Positions 1 to 9,229 of a stretch of DNA of 64,000 nt are shown here, piece after piece (the stretch's first letter is position 1; every line of letters begins with the position of its first letter). The stretch is from Pseudomonas sp. R4-35-07 (GTDB taxonomy: Bacteria > Pseudomonadota > Gammaproteobacteria > Pseudomonadales > Pseudomonadaceae). Both the position numbers and the translations under genes were made by a program. The stretch is from NCBI RefSeq assembly GCF_003852235.1, contig NZ_CP027732.1:2604001-2668000 (forward strand), read 5' to 3'. Under the pieces are notes generated by a model. That model was not told where the DNA came from. It did no database searches and saw nothing but the letters and a program-made list of their open reading frames with translations.

Positions 1-3000
1 TTCACCAGCCTGTACCCGTTGCAACTGCTGCCGGCCGCGACGTTGGCCGGCTCTCTGAAACAGATCAAGGAACAGCTGCGCGCTGTCCCGGCCAAAGGCC
101 TGGGCTTTGGCGCATTGCGTTACCTGGGCGATGCCGAGGCCCAGCGGGCATTGGCCGCGTTGCCGCGCCCACGCATCACGTTCAACTACCTGGGGCAATT
201 CGACGCCAGCTTCGACAGCGCTGAGCAAGCAGGGCTGTTCGCGCCGTCCGATGACGCCAGCGGTGCCGAGCAAAGTCCGGAGGCGCCACTGGGCAACTGG
301 CTGGAAATCAACGGCCAGGTGTATGGCGGCGAGCTGAAGCTCAATTGGAGTTTCAGCCAGGCCATGTTTGCCCAGGCGACTGTCCAGCAACTGGCCGACG
401 AGTACGCCGAGGAACTCAAAGCCCTGATCGACCACTGCTGCACGCCTGCCAACCAGGGCGTGACGCCCTCCGACTTCCCGCTGGCACAGTTGACTCAGCA
501 CCAGCTTGACGACTTGGCGCTGAACGCGGTCGAGGTCGAAGACTTGTACCCGCTGTCGCCCATGCAGCAAGGCATGCTCTTCCAGTCACTGTATGGCGAA
601 GGTTCGGGTGACTACATCAACCAGATGCGCATCGACGTGCACGGCCTGGATGTATCGCGCTTCCACCAGGCGTGGCAGGCGGCGGTCGAGCGTCACGAGA
701 TCCTGCGCAGCGGGTTTGTCTGGCAGACCGCGCTGGAGCAGCCGCTGCAGGTGGTCTACAAGCAGGCACGGCTGCCGTTTTTCGAGCTGGATTGGCAGAC
801 CCGCGAGGACACCGCCCAAGCTCTCGACAGCCTCGCCGAATCGGCACGGGCCCAGGGCTTTGTGCTGGAACAGGCCCCCCTGTTGAGCTTGACGGTGGTG
901 CGCACCGGCGCGTCGAGTTATCACTTGATCTACACCAACCACCACATTCTGATGGACGGCTGGAGCGGTTCGCAGTTGTTCGGCGAGGTGTTGCAACACT
1001 ATGCAGGTGAGCCGTTGCCGGCGCCGACCGGGCGTTATCGCGATTACATCGCCTGGCTGCAAGCCCAGCACAAGGCGCTCAGCCAGGCGTTCTGGAAAGA
1101 CCAGTTGATGAACCTGCAGGAACCCACGCGCCTGGCACGGGGCACACATGCCCAGCCAGACGCGAGCCTGGCGGTCAACGGTGAACATCGCCTGGCCCTT
1201 GACGCGCCGCAAACCGAACGCCTCAAGGCATTCGCCCAGCGCAACAAAGTGACCCTCAACACCCTGGTGCAAGGTGCCTGGCTGTTGCTGCTGCGCCAGC
1301 ACACCGGGCAAGCGACCGTGGCGTTCGGCGCCACGGTGGCGGGGCGCCCGGCGCAACTGCGCGGGATCGAACAGCAGGTCGGTTTGTTCATCAACACCTT
1401 GCCGGTGGTGGCGACCCCGGATGCGCAGATGTCGGTCAGCCAGTGGCTGCAGCAGATCCAGCAGCAGAACCTGAGCTTGCGTGAGCAGGAACACACGCCG
1501 TTGTTCGAGATCCAGCGCTGGGCCGGCCTGGGCGGCGAGGCGCTGTTCGACAGTATTCTCGTATTCGAAAACTACCCGGTGTCAGAGGCCCTGGAGCAGG
1601 GCGCACCGTCGGGGCTGCGCTTTGGCGCGGTGCACAGCCTGGAGCAGACTCACTACCCATTGACGGTCTTGTTGGCGCTGGGCGACAGCCTGGGCGTGGA
1701 GTTCAATTACGACCGCCATGCCTTCAGCGCGACGCACATCCAGCGCTTGGCCGAGCATTTCCAACAATTATTGCTGGCATTGGCCGACGATGCTTCCCAA
1801 CGCCTCGGTGCATTGCCGTCCATGGCTGCAGCCGAGCGCGAAACGGTGGTGCAGGCCTGGAACGCCACGGCGGTGGAGTATCCGCTGGATCAAGCGGTGC
1901 ACCAGTTGATCGAGGCCCAAGCGCAGCGCACACCCCAGGCCCCGGCCTTGGTGTTCGCCGGGCAGACCTTGAGTTATGCCCAATTGAATGCGCGGGCCAA
2001 TCGTCTGGCTCATCGCCTGATGGCTGCCGGCGTCGGCCCGGATGTGCTGGTGGGGCTGGCGCTGGAGCGTTCGATCGAAATGGTCGTCGGCCTGTTGGCG
2101 GTGCTCAAGGCGGGCGGTGCCTATGTGCCGCTGGACCCGGAATACCCGCGTGAGCGCCTGGCCTATATGCTGCAGGACAGCGGTGTGCAACTGCTATTGA
2201 CCCAGGCCCACTTGCAGGCGCAACTGCCGGTGCCGGCGGGGGTGCAAAGCCTGGTGCTGGAAAGCGGCGATGCCTGGCTGGACGCCTTCAGCGCCCACAA
2301 CCCGAACATCGCGGTGCAGGGCGAAAACCTCGCCTATGTGATCTACACTTCCGGCTCTACCGGCCAACCCAAGGGCGCCGGCAACCGCCATCGTGCGCTG
2401 ACCAACCGCCTGTGCTGGATGCAGGAGGCGTATGGGCTTGGCGCGAACGACAGCGTGCTGCAGAAAACCCCGTTCAGCTTTGACGTGTCGGTATGGGAGT
2501 TCTTCTGGCCGTTGATGACCGGCGCACGGCTGGTGGTGGCCGCACCGGGCGACCACCGTGACCCCGCCAGGCTGGTCAGCCTGATCAACGCGCAGCACAT
2601 CACCACGCTGCACTTCGTGCCGTCCATGCTGCAAGCCTTTTTGCAGGACGCAGACGTCGCCTCATGCCACAGCCTGCAACGCATTGTGTGCAGTGGTGAA
2701 GCGCTGCCCGCAGACGCTCAGCAGCAGGTCTTCGCCAAGCTGCCTCGCGCCGGGTTGTACAACTTGTATGGCCCGACCGAAGCGGCGATCGACGTGACCC
2801 ACTGGACCTGCGTCGAGGAAGGCCGCGACGCCGTGCCGATTGGCCGGCCGATCGCCAACCTGGCGTGCTACGTGCTCGACGACAACCTGGAACCGGCGCC
2901 GGTCGGTGTGTTGGGCGAGTTGTACCTGGGCGGTGTGGGCCTGGCGCGGGGGTATCACCGTCGCCCGTCGCTGACCGCCGAACGCTTTGTGACCGACCCG

Positions 3001-4488
3001 TTCGGCAGCGGCGCGCGCTTGTATCGCACCGGCGACCTGGCGCGTTATCGCGAGGATGGCGTGATTGAATACGCCGGGCGCATCGACCATCAGGTAAAAC
3101 TGAGGGGGCTGCGCATCGAGCTGGGTGAAATCGAAGCACGCCTGCTGGCGCTCGACAGCGTCCGCGAAGCGGCGGTGCTGGCCGTCGACGGCACGCATCT
3201 GGTGGGTTACCTGGTGCTGCAAACAACTCAGGAGGATTGGAAGGCGCAGGTGGTTGCGCACCTGGCCGAGCAGTTGCCGGATTACATGGTGCCGGCGCAG
3301 TGGGTGCTGCTGGCGCAGATGCCGCTGAGCCCGAATGGCAAGCTGGATCGCAAGGCATTGCCCAAGCCGCAGGCCCACTGCGCCGAGCAGTACCAGGCAC
3401 CGCATAGCGAACTCGAACGGCAGGTCGCGGCGATCTGGAGCGAGGTGCTGGACGTGGAGCGCGTGGGGCTGCACGACAACTTCTTCGAATTGGGTGGCCA
3501 TTCGTTGCGGGTCCTGATGCTCAAGGAGCGCATCCGCAAAGTCAGCGGCGTGAACGTGTCGGTCAGTCAGTTGATGCTTAACCCCACCGTAGCGGGTCAG
3601 GTCAGATGCGTGCAGGGCGATAGCCGCACGTCGTTGATCGTCAAGCTCAACCAGCAGACCGAAGGCACGCCGTTGTTCCTGTTCCACCCAAGTTTCGGCT
3701 CGGTGCATTGTTACACCGCAATTGCCCTGGCACTGCGCGAGCAGCGCCCGGTATTGGGGGTGATGTGTCGTGCCTTGGCCGAGGACGGCGCAGCGGTGCC
3801 GCACTGGCAAGTGATGGTCGAGGATTACACCGCACAACTGTTGACGGCCCAGCCTGAGGGGGCGTTCCGTCTGGCCGGTTGGTCGTTGGGGGGCAACCTA
3901 GCGATGGAAGTGGCGCACGGCCTGGAACAGGCGGGGCGTGACGTGGAGTTCGTGGGGTGGATCGACGCCGCACCGCCACAGTGGGTCAAACCCTACTGGG
4001 ACGCGGTGGACCTCGGGGACGATCGTGAGGTGTCAGCCAACGAGCGCCGCGCCGCTTTACTGGGCGTGATGTTCCCTGAGTTCGCCGACGCGATACAGCG
4101 CGCCTGGGCGCAGTGCCAGCGCGATGCCGAGGACGAAGCGGGACAATGGCAAGGGTTCGTGAGCTGGGCTGAGCAGGCTTTGGGTGAAACCTTTATCGCG
4201 ATCAAGGAGCAATTGCTGCACGGTAACGAAGCGCAGATTGCCTGGGACGTCGACCAGGCGCTGAGCGAACGGATGGTGGCGGCCGACTTCAAACCGATCA
4301 AGGCACCTGTCAGTTGCTGGTGGGCGTCCATGAGCCGGGCAGGGCGCTTCAGGGAACTGATCGAACAGCAGATGGCGACAGTGATCAGCCAGGGACGCAT
4401 CGAGCGTTCGGTGATGATCGAGACGGACCACGACGGCATTGTCGACAGTGCCGTGTTCATCCGCAGCTTGGCGGAAGCGATGGGGTAA
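1..4488 (+). CDS. pvdD: Terminal pyoverdine NRPS, partial: E-C-A(Ser)-T-TE
   Basis: Assembles and releases the C-terminal part of the pyoverdine peptide in the cytoplasm. The 5' end lies outside the window; the frame is open from base 1. Visible residues (counting from base 1): epimerisation motifs PAKGLGFG and FNYLGQFD (about 28-65), condensation domain with SPMQQGMLF (about 187) and HHILMDG (314-320), adenylation domain with YTSGSTG (782-788) and YGPTE (923-927), carrier site GGHS (Ser1168), and a type I thioesterase with GWSLGG (Ser1295), Asp1322 and His1477. Pocket residues D828 V829 W832 H871 V896 S898 L922 I930 D931 K1114 read as a serine code. An E domain just before the C domain implies a D-residue followed by L-Ser. 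This fits SBW25/ATCC 13525-type pyoverdine, which ends D-formylhydroxyornithine-Ser. The symbol follows the terminal synthetase of P. aeruginosa and may be assigned differently here. Confidence 0.95.
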   Translation, partial: FTSLYPLQLLPAATLAGSLKQIKEQLRAVPAKGLGFGALRYLGDAEAQRALAALPRPRITFNYLGQFDASFDSAEQAGLFAPSDDASGAEQSPEAPLGNWLEINGQVYGGELKLNWSFSQAMFAQATVQQLADEYAEELKALIDHCCTPANQGVTPSDFPLAQLTQHQLDDLALNAVEVEDLYPLSPMQQGMLFQSLYGEGSGDYINQMRIDVHGLDVSRFHQAWQAAVERHEILRSGFVWQTALEQPLQVVYKQARLPFFELDWQTREDTAQALDSLAESARAQGFVLEQAPLLSLTVVRTGASSYHLIYTNHHILMDGWSGSQLFGEVLQHYAGEPLPAPTGRYRDYIAWLQAQHKALSQAFWKDQLMNLQEPTRLARGTHAQPDASLAVNGEHRLALDAPQTERLKAFAQRNKVTLNTLVQGAWLLLLRQHTGQATVAFGATVAGRPAQLRGIEQQVGLFINTLPVVATPDAQMSVSQWLQQIQQQNLSLREQEHTPLFEIQRWAGLGGEALFDSILVFENYPVSEALEQGAPSGLRFGAVHSLEQTHYPLTVLLALGDSLGVEFNYDRHAFSATHIQRLAEHFQQLLLALADDASQRLGALPSMAAAERETVVQAWNATAVEYPLDQAVHQLIEAQAQRTPQAPALVFAGQTLSYAQLNARANRLAHRLMAAGVGPDVLVGLALERSIEMVVGLLAVLKAGGAYVPLDPEYPRERLAYMLQDSGVQLLLTQAHLQAQLPVPAGVQSLVLESGDAWLDAFSAHNPNIAVQGENLAYVIYTSGSTGQPKGAGNRHRALTNRLCWMQEAYGLGANDSVLQKTPFSFDVSVWEFFWPLMTGARLVVAAPGDHRDPARLVSLINAQHITTLHFVPSMLQAFLQDADVASCHSLQRIVCSGEALPADAQQQVFAKLPRAGLYNLYGPTEAAIDVTHWTCVEEGRDAVPIGRPIANLACYVLDDNLEPAPVGVLGELYLGGVGLARGYHRRPSLTAERFVTDPFGSGARLYRTGDLARYREDGVIEYAGRIDHQVKLRGLRIELGEIEARLLALDSVREAAVLAVDGTHLVGYLVLQTTQEDWKAQVVAHLAEQLPDYMVPAQWVLLAQMPLSPNGKLDRKALPKPQAHCAEQYQAPHSELERQVAAIWSEVLDVERVGLHDNFFELGGHSLRVLMLKERIRKVSGVNVSVSQLMLNPTVAGQVRCVQGDSRTSLIVKLNQQTEGTPLFLFHPSFGSVHCYTAIALALREQRPVLGVMCRALAEDGAAVPHWQVMVEDYTAQLLTAQPEGAFRLAGWSLGGNLAMEVAHGLEQAGRDVEFVGWIDAAPPQWVKPYWDAVDLGDDREVSANERRAALLGVMFPEFADAIQRAWAQCQRDAEDEAGQWQGFVSWAEQALGETFIAIKEQLLHGNEAQIAWDVDQALSERMVAADFKPIKAPVSCWWASMSRAGRFRELIEQQMATVISQGRIERSVMIETDHDGIVDSAVFIRSLAEAMG

Positions 4489-4500
4489 CCCGTATCCAAT

Positions 4501-4588
4501 GTGGGAGGGGGCTTGCCCCCGATTGCGGTGTCACAGTCAACAGATGTATTGACTGACACACTGCCATCGGGAGCAAGCCCCCTCCCAC
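4501..4588. repeat. REPIN (GI-type REP pair), copy 1 of tandem
   Basis: Two inverted copies of GTGGGAGGGGGCTTGC and its complement flank a variable loop. Lies between the convergent NRPS and fpvA genes and could end transcription from both sides. Identical to the copy at 4693-4780. Confidence 0.95.
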
Positions 4589-4692
4589 ATTTGGAGCTTC
4601 ATTACTCCGCCGATTGGGGAGCTTGCCGCAGTGCGATCAGAGTCCCAGCGATGCTGACCATTACGAGGCGGATCAGGACGGCATTATCCAAT

Positions 4693-4780
4693 GTGGGAGG
4701 GGGCTTGCCCCCGATTGCGGTGTCACAGTCAACAGATGTATTGACTGACACACTGCCATCGGGAGCAAGCCCCCTCCCAC
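4693..4780. repeat. REPIN (GI-type), copy 2 of tandem
   Basis: Base-for-base identical to the REPIN at 4501-4588. It stands 48 bases beyond the fpvA stop codon, so it is the copy in the original position. Confidence 0.95.
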
Positions 4781-4828
4781 ATTTAGAGCTTCATTACTCC
4801 GCCGATTGGGGAGCTTGTCGCCGTGCGG

Positions 4829-7270
4829 TCAGAAGTCCCAGCGGGTGCTGACCATCACGTTACGCGGCTCGCCGTAGGCGGCGGAGTTATAGAAACCGAC
4901 ATTGGTGTAGTAGGACTTGTCGAAGATATTGTTGAAGTTGACCGTCGCCGACAGGTTCTTGGTGACCTGGTAACGGGTCATCAGGTCCACCAGCCAGTAG
5001 GATTCCTGGGTGATGTCCTGGTTGGTTTCGAGCGGCCCGTTCCAGATCTCGTTCCAGCCCTTGGTCTGCCAGCGTACGCCGCCGCCGATGGTGAACTTGT
5101 CCAGGTCACCCTTGAGCTTGTAGGTGGTGTTCAGGTTGACCTGATGCTCAGGTTCGAAGGTGGAGATCTTCTTGTCGTCATCATCGCGCACGATCTTGTG
5201 GGTGTAGCCACCTTGCACTTGCCAGCCTGGGCTCAGTTCACCGGAGATTTCCGCTTCGTAGCCTTTGGTCACGGCCTTGGAGCCTTTGAACGCATAATTT
5301 TGCGGGGTCGGCGTCTGGTTGTTGTACGCATCGTCCGAGATCGCGCGGTTGGTCTCGTGCACTTCGAAGTAAGCGATGCTGGTGTTCAGGCGGCCCTCGA
5401 AGAATTCGCCCTTGAGGCCAATCTCGTAGTTTTGCCCTTCGTCCGGTTCCAGCAGTTTTTCGTTGCGATCCTTATAGGTACTTTCCTGCGGCTGGAAAAT
5501 ATCGGTGTAGCTGGCGTATGCCGAGAAGTTCTCGTTGAGGTCGTAGATCACCCCGGCGTACGGGATGAACCGGCCGGTTTCCTTGTAGGAAGGGTTATTG
5601 CCCGTCACATGGTAGTTGGCCACGCGCCCGCCGAGGATCACGTTCAGGTCATCCATCACGTTCAAACGTGTGGTCACGTAGTAGCCTGTCTGGCGGATGG
5701 TGTCGTCGATGTACTGCTGGGCCGGGCCGTAGATCGGCTTGGAGATATGGCCATTCCAGTTATAGAAATCGACTTTATTGCCCCCCGGCCATTCCGGCGA
5801 CCAGTAACCCTTGCCCTGCCAGCGCGAGGTACCGATCGAACCGCCCACCACCAGCTCATGTTCGCGGCCGAACAGGCTGAAAGGCCCGGTAGCGTAGAGG
5901 TCGGCGGAAGTGCTTTTGGTTTCGCCGGTGTATTTCTGCCCGTTGATTTCAGCGGTGCCATCGGCTGCCGGCTGGACGAACTGGATCGAACCGAGGTCGG
6001 CGTGATAGCCGTTGATCTTGTGGTCGAGCTGGAACTTGGTCACCCAGCCGTCGCCCAGGTCATGCTCGAGCATGGCGAACGCGGTACGGGTGTTCTGCTC
6101 CCAGGAACTCCAGGTGGTGCCATTGTTGTAGGAGCGCGGCATCTTGTTGATGCTGCCGTTGGAATTGACCAGCGGGAAGGAGCCGGACCAGCTCGAACCC
6201 TGCGGAACGTTGTCCTGGTAATCGAAGCCCACGGTCAGCATGGTGTCGGGGGACAGGTCGAATTCGGTGATGCCGTAGTAGGTTTCGGTCTTGCGCGAGT
6301 AGTGGTCCATGAAGGACTTCTTGTCCTGGTAAGCGGCGACCGCACGCCCACGCACATTGCCGCTGTCGGTCAGGGGGCCGCTGACATCCACTTCGCTGCG
6401 GTAGTTGTCCCAGGAACCGGCGCCCAGTTGCACGTGCCCTTTGAAATCCGCCGTTGGCTTCTTGCGGATCAGGTTGATGGTTGCCCCCAGGGAGCCTGCC
6501 CCATTGAGCAGGCCGGTAGCGCCCTTGAGCACTTCAACCCGGTCGTAGATCGCCATGTCGCTCAAGGTGTTGCCCGCCGAGTAACCGACGTTACGCACGG
6601 TGGACGGAATGCCGTCGTACTGGAAACTGTTGACCGAGAAACCACGGGAATAGTAGTTGGTACGGTCGCTGTCATAGGCCGACACAGTGATGCCCGGGGT
6701 GTGGCGCATCACGTCATCCATGTTGTTGAGGCCGAAGTCTTCGATGTGCTGGCGGGTGAGCACTGTGATCGACTGCGGGGTTTGCCGGGGTGTCAGGGTC
6801 AGGCGCGTGGCGGTGGCGATGGTGCCCGGAGTATAGGAACCCGAGCCTTCAGTGATGTTACCCAGGTAGTTGGCGGTTACCTCGGTCGGGCTCAGCTCCA
6901 GCCCGCCACCCGCGCTGGCAGCAGCCACGGTCAAGGTATTGCCGTTGAGGCTGTAGGTGGTCTGGCTGCCTGCCAGCAATGCATCGATGGCCTGCTGCGG
7001 CTGCAGCTTGCCCTTGATGGCCCGGCTGTTCTTACCCTGCACATCGCCAGGGCTGTACAACACTTGCACATTGGTCTGGCGCCCGAATTCCTGCAGCGCG
7101 CTCCCCAGCGGCTGGGCAGGAATGTTCAACTCGATCTCCTGGGCCTGTACATAGCCTGCAATCGGCAGCGACACCGCCAGTGCCAGGGCACTCGGAAGAA
7201 GGTTCATGTTCAGGGCCCTGCGCATGGATAACACTTTGCTCAGGGGGCTGAGACCGAGTCGTGCTGGCAT
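4829..7270 (-). CDS. fpvA: Ferripyoverdine TonB-dependent receptor FpvA
   Basis: Outer-membrane receptor that takes up ferripyoverdine and signals to the FpvR/PvdS/FpvI cascade. The 813-residue product has a signal peptide ending near YVQA. Next is an N-terminal secretin/TonB signalling domain (about 46-115, LNIPAQPLGSALQEFGRQ), then the plug (about 130-260, with RQTPQSITVLTR and DVMRHTPGITVSAYDSDR) and a beta-barrel ending in TRWDF, a typical C-terminal aromatic. Similarity to P. aeruginosa FpvA is evident throughout, including the start MPARLGLSPLSK, which supports the chosen ATG. It is transcribed after pvdE in the same direction with 109 bases between them, and lies tail to tail with the NRPS. 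A Fur-like box lies upstream. Confidence 0.97.
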   Translation of the reverse strand: MPARLGLSPLSKVLSMRRALNMNLLPSALALAVSLPIAGYVQAQEIELNIPAQPLGSALQEFGRQTNVQVLYSPGDVQGKNSRAIKGKLQPQQAIDALLAGSQTTYSLNGNTLTVAAASAGGGLELSPTEVTANYLGNITEGSGSYTPGTIATATRLTLTPRQTPQSITVLTRQHIEDFGLNNMDDVMRHTPGITVSAYDSDRTNYYSRGFSVNSFQYDGIPSTVRNVGYSAGNTLSDMAIYDRVEVLKGATGLLNGAGSLGATINLIRKKPTADFKGHVQLGAGSWDNYRSEVDVSGPLTDSGNVRGRAVAAYQDKKSFMDHYSRKTETYYGITEFDLSPDTMLTVGFDYQDNVPQGSSWSGSFPLVNSNGSINKMPRSYNNGTTWSSWEQNTRTAFAMLEHDLGDGWVTKFQLDHKINGYHADLGSIQFVQPAADGTAEINGQKYTGETKSTSADLYATGPFSLFGREHELVVGGSIGTSRWQGKGYWSPEWPGGNKVDFYNWNGHISKPIYGPAQQYIDDTIRQTGYYVTTRLNVMDDLNVILGGRVANYHVTGNNPSYKETGRFIPYAGVIYDLNENFSAYASYTDIFQPQESTYKDRNEKLLEPDEGQNYEIGLKGEFFEGRLNTSIAYFEVHETNRAISDDAYNNQTPTPQNYAFKGSKAVTKGYEAEISGELSPGWQVQGGYTHKIVRDDDDKKISTFEPEHQVNLNTTYKLKGDLDKFTIGGGVRWQTKGWNEIWNGPLETNQDITQESYWLVDLMTRYQVTKNLSATVNFNNIFDKSYYTNVGFYNSAAYGEPRNVMVSTRWDF

Positions 7271-7318
7271 GGATACTTTCTCTTCTAGGTTTTAAGTGGG
7301 CAGTTATACGTATCTATT

Positions 7319-7337
7319 GAGGTTAATTCTCATTACC
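7319..7337 (-). promoter_or_regulatory. Fur-box-like sequence upstream of fpvA
   Basis: The minus strand reads GGTAATGAGAATTAACCTC, matching 13 of 19 positions of the Fur consensus GATAATGATAATCATTATC. It lies in the pvdE-fpvA gap, about 50 bases before the fpvA start. I found no exact TAAAT-N16-CGT box here, so fpvA may use a different sigma factor (FpvI-type) or be read from pvdE. Confidence 0.5.
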
Positions 7338-7379
7338 ACTAGTGAGACGTTCCTACCTCGAAAAACCGGAAAATAAAAT

Positions 7380-9032
7380 TCACGCCGGTTCCATCTCGTG
7401 CACCACTTGGCCGGCGCGCAGGCGCACCAGTTGATCGGCGATGTCGAAATAACGGTCGTCGTGGCTGATCACGATGATGGTTTTGCCCAGGCGCTTGAGG
7501 TCCGGCAACAGCTCGGTGTAGAAGATTCGGCGAAAGGCGGGGTCCTGGTCGGCGGCCCATTCGTCGAACACCAGCACCGGGCGTTCTTCCAGCCAGGCGT
7601 TGACCAAGGCCAGGCGCTTGCGCTGGCCGGTGGAGAGGTCGGTGGTGCTGAACACACCGTCCTTGACACTGACCTTGTGCGCGATTTCCAGGCGTTCCAG
7701 GTATTTAGTGGCGCTGTCCAGGGATTGGGCGGCGCTGCCTTGCACCAGGTCGTCGAACAGGTAGTAGTCGGAAAATACCGTGGTGAACAGCTGGCGATAG
7801 TCGTCGCGTTCCGGGTCGGTGACCGCTTCGCCGTTCAGACGAATCTCGCCGGCCTGAGGCGGGTACAGGCCCAATAAAAGCTTGATCAAAGTGGTCTTGC
7901 CGCTGCCGTTCTCACCGACGATAAACACGATGTCGCCTTGTTTGATGCTCAGGTTGATCGGCCCCAGGTGGAACGGCTCGCTGCCTTCGACCGCTGGCGG
8001 GCTGTAGCTCACGCCGCGCAGCTCGAGGCTGTTGACCACCGGCTTTGGCGCTTCGCTGTCGTCCATCAACAGGTGCGGTTCCGGCGACGAGAAGCGTTCC
8101 GACAGCTCACTGATGCGGCCAAAGGCAATCTTGGCCTTGCCGACTACGGGCAGGTAACCGAGCAGGTGCTCCAACGGGCCTTTCATGTACAGCAGCACCA
8201 GCACGAACCCGGTGATTACGGTCGGATCCGGATTGGGGTTGTACGCCTGCATTGCCAGGGCCAGGCCGATGACCACGAAGAACAGCATCGAGCCAAACGT
8301 CTTGGCGAAGATGTAAATATTGACCGAACGCACCTGGATATCGCTGATGCGGTCGGCGGTTTCCTGGATGCGATGGGTGTTCATGCGAAACCGCCGTGGC
8401 CGGTGCATGCGCAGTTCCTTGGCGCCGGACGCGATCGCGTTGTAGTAACGCTGCAGCTCGTCTTCATGGCTGCGCGCCAGGTCGAAGCCCTGAATGCCTT
8501 TGCCGCCGGCGATGAATTGCACGGCGCTGCCGATAATGATCGCCACCACCATCATCAGGAACATCGGCACGGACAGGTAGGCCAGGTAGCCCAGGCAACC
8601 GAGAGTGACCGTGGCCGCGATAGCCAGGGGCGTGAACGCGAAGGAAAAGTCACTGATGGTATCGACGTCGTGGGTCAACACCGGAATCAGGCGGTGCGAG
8701 CGATACCGTTCGATCTGCCCGATGGGCGCCGATAGCACCTTTTCGCCCAGGTCCTTGCGCAGGGCGGCGATGATTCGTTGCCCGACGTAGTTGGTGCCGA
8801 TGTCGGAAATGATCGAACTGAGCAACGCCACCACGCACAACGCGGCAAAGGTCATCACCACGCCCTGGGTCATGCCGTCGGCCGAATGCAACGCATTGTT
8901 GATGGTGGCCAGCAGCAGGGTAATGGCCAGGCCGCCGACCATGCCGAGGGCGACGGAGACCGTCACGATGGCGCGAAAGGGCCGCAGCAGGGCGAGCAAA
9001 CCGTTGAAGGCGCCGCGTTTGGGGTCGGTCAT
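7380..9032 (-). CDS. pvdE: Pyoverdine precursor ABC exporter PvdE
   Basis: Inner-membrane half-transporter (permease fused to ATPase) that moves acylated ferribactin into the periplasm for maturation. Counting from the chosen start, about six hydrophobic helices fill residues 20-295. The ATPase has Walker A GENGSGKT (373-380), signature LSTGQ (466-470) and Walker B VLVFDE (486-491). I chose the internal ATG at 9032 (MTDPKRG), which gives 550 residues, close to P. aeruginosa PvdE; the longer frame adds 13 residues without family support. It is divergent from pvdF and driven by the minus-strand PvdS box at 9091-9114. Confidence 0.96.
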   Translation of the reverse strand: MTDPKRGAFNGLLALLRPFRAIVTVSVALGMVGGLAITLLLATINNALHSADGMTQGVVMTFAALCVVALLSSIISDIGTNYVGQRIIAALRKDLGEKVLSAPIGQIERYRSHRLIPVLTHDVDTISDFSFAFTPLAIAATVTLGCLGYLAYLSVPMFLMMVVAIIIGSAVQFIAGGKGIQGFDLARSHEDELQRYYNAIASGAKELRMHRPRRFRMNTHRIQETADRISDIQVRSVNIYIFAKTFGSMLFFVVIGLALAMQAYNPNPDPTVITGFVLVLLYMKGPLEHLLGYLPVVGKAKIAFGRISELSERFSSPEPHLLMDDSEAPKPVVNSLELRGVSYSPPAVEGSEPFHLGPINLSIKQGDIVFIVGENGSGKTTLIKLLLGLYPPQAGEIRLNGEAVTDPERDDYRQLFTTVFSDYYLFDDLVQGSAAQSLDSATKYLERLEIAHKVSVKDGVFSTTDLSTGQRKRLALVNAWLEERPVLVFDEWAADQDPAFRRIFYTELLPDLKRLGKTIIVISHDDRYFDIADQLVRLRAGQVVHEMEPA

Positions 9033-9090
9033 AAATACATCCCGGAGAGTGAAAAGAGGGGCTGGGCACACAGACCCTTACCCATGACAA

Positions 9091-9114
9091 ACGAAGTGTC
9101 GGCGCGACTATTTA
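9091..9114 (-). promoter_or_regulatory. Iron-starvation (PvdS) box for pvdE
   Basis: Minus strand: TAAAT (9114-9110), exactly 16 bases, then CGT (9093-9091), preceded by GC as is typical. This is the known PvdS sigma-factor promoter pattern. It lies about 60-80 bases upstream of the pvdE start. Confidence 0.88.
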
Positions 9115-9145
9115 GCCCGGCGTGCCGGGCGGTGCCGGCGAGGGA

Positions 9146-9169
9146 TAAATTGCGTGTGGGCTGGTTCGT
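9146..9169 (+). promoter_or_regulatory. Iron-starvation (PvdS) box for pvdF
   Basis: Plus strand: TAAAT (9146-9150), exactly 16 bases, CGT (9167-9169), about 60 bases before the pvdF ATG. It diverges from the pvdE box 32 bases away. Confidence 0.88.
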
Positions 9170-9229
9170 TCCTGTTGTGTAGGCGCACGGCTATTCATGC
9201 TGTACGTATTTTCTGCGAGAGCGAAACTA

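Larger units (their letters stand above)
4493..4828. repeat. Tandem duplication: REPIN plus relic of the fpvA 3' end
   Basis: This fills the 340-base gap between the NRPS and fpvA. Two units lie 192 bp apart (4493-4684, and 4685 into fpvA). The 88-bp REPIN is identical in both, and the next 45 or so bases (from the motif ACATTTGGAGC) are nearly so. In unit 1 bases about 4638-4675 are a decayed copy of the fpvA terminus: on the minus strand they still match the codons for the final VMVSTRWDF and stop, but with small deletions. So the true end of fpvA plus its REPIN was duplicated, and the outer coding copy decayed. Confidence 0.85.

Noticed and set aside
4823..7231. Long plus-strand open frame of about 800 codons opposite fpvA
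   Set aside because: Antisense shadow of a clearly recognised receptor gene; high GC leaves the opposite frame open. It has no domain features or plausible start site.
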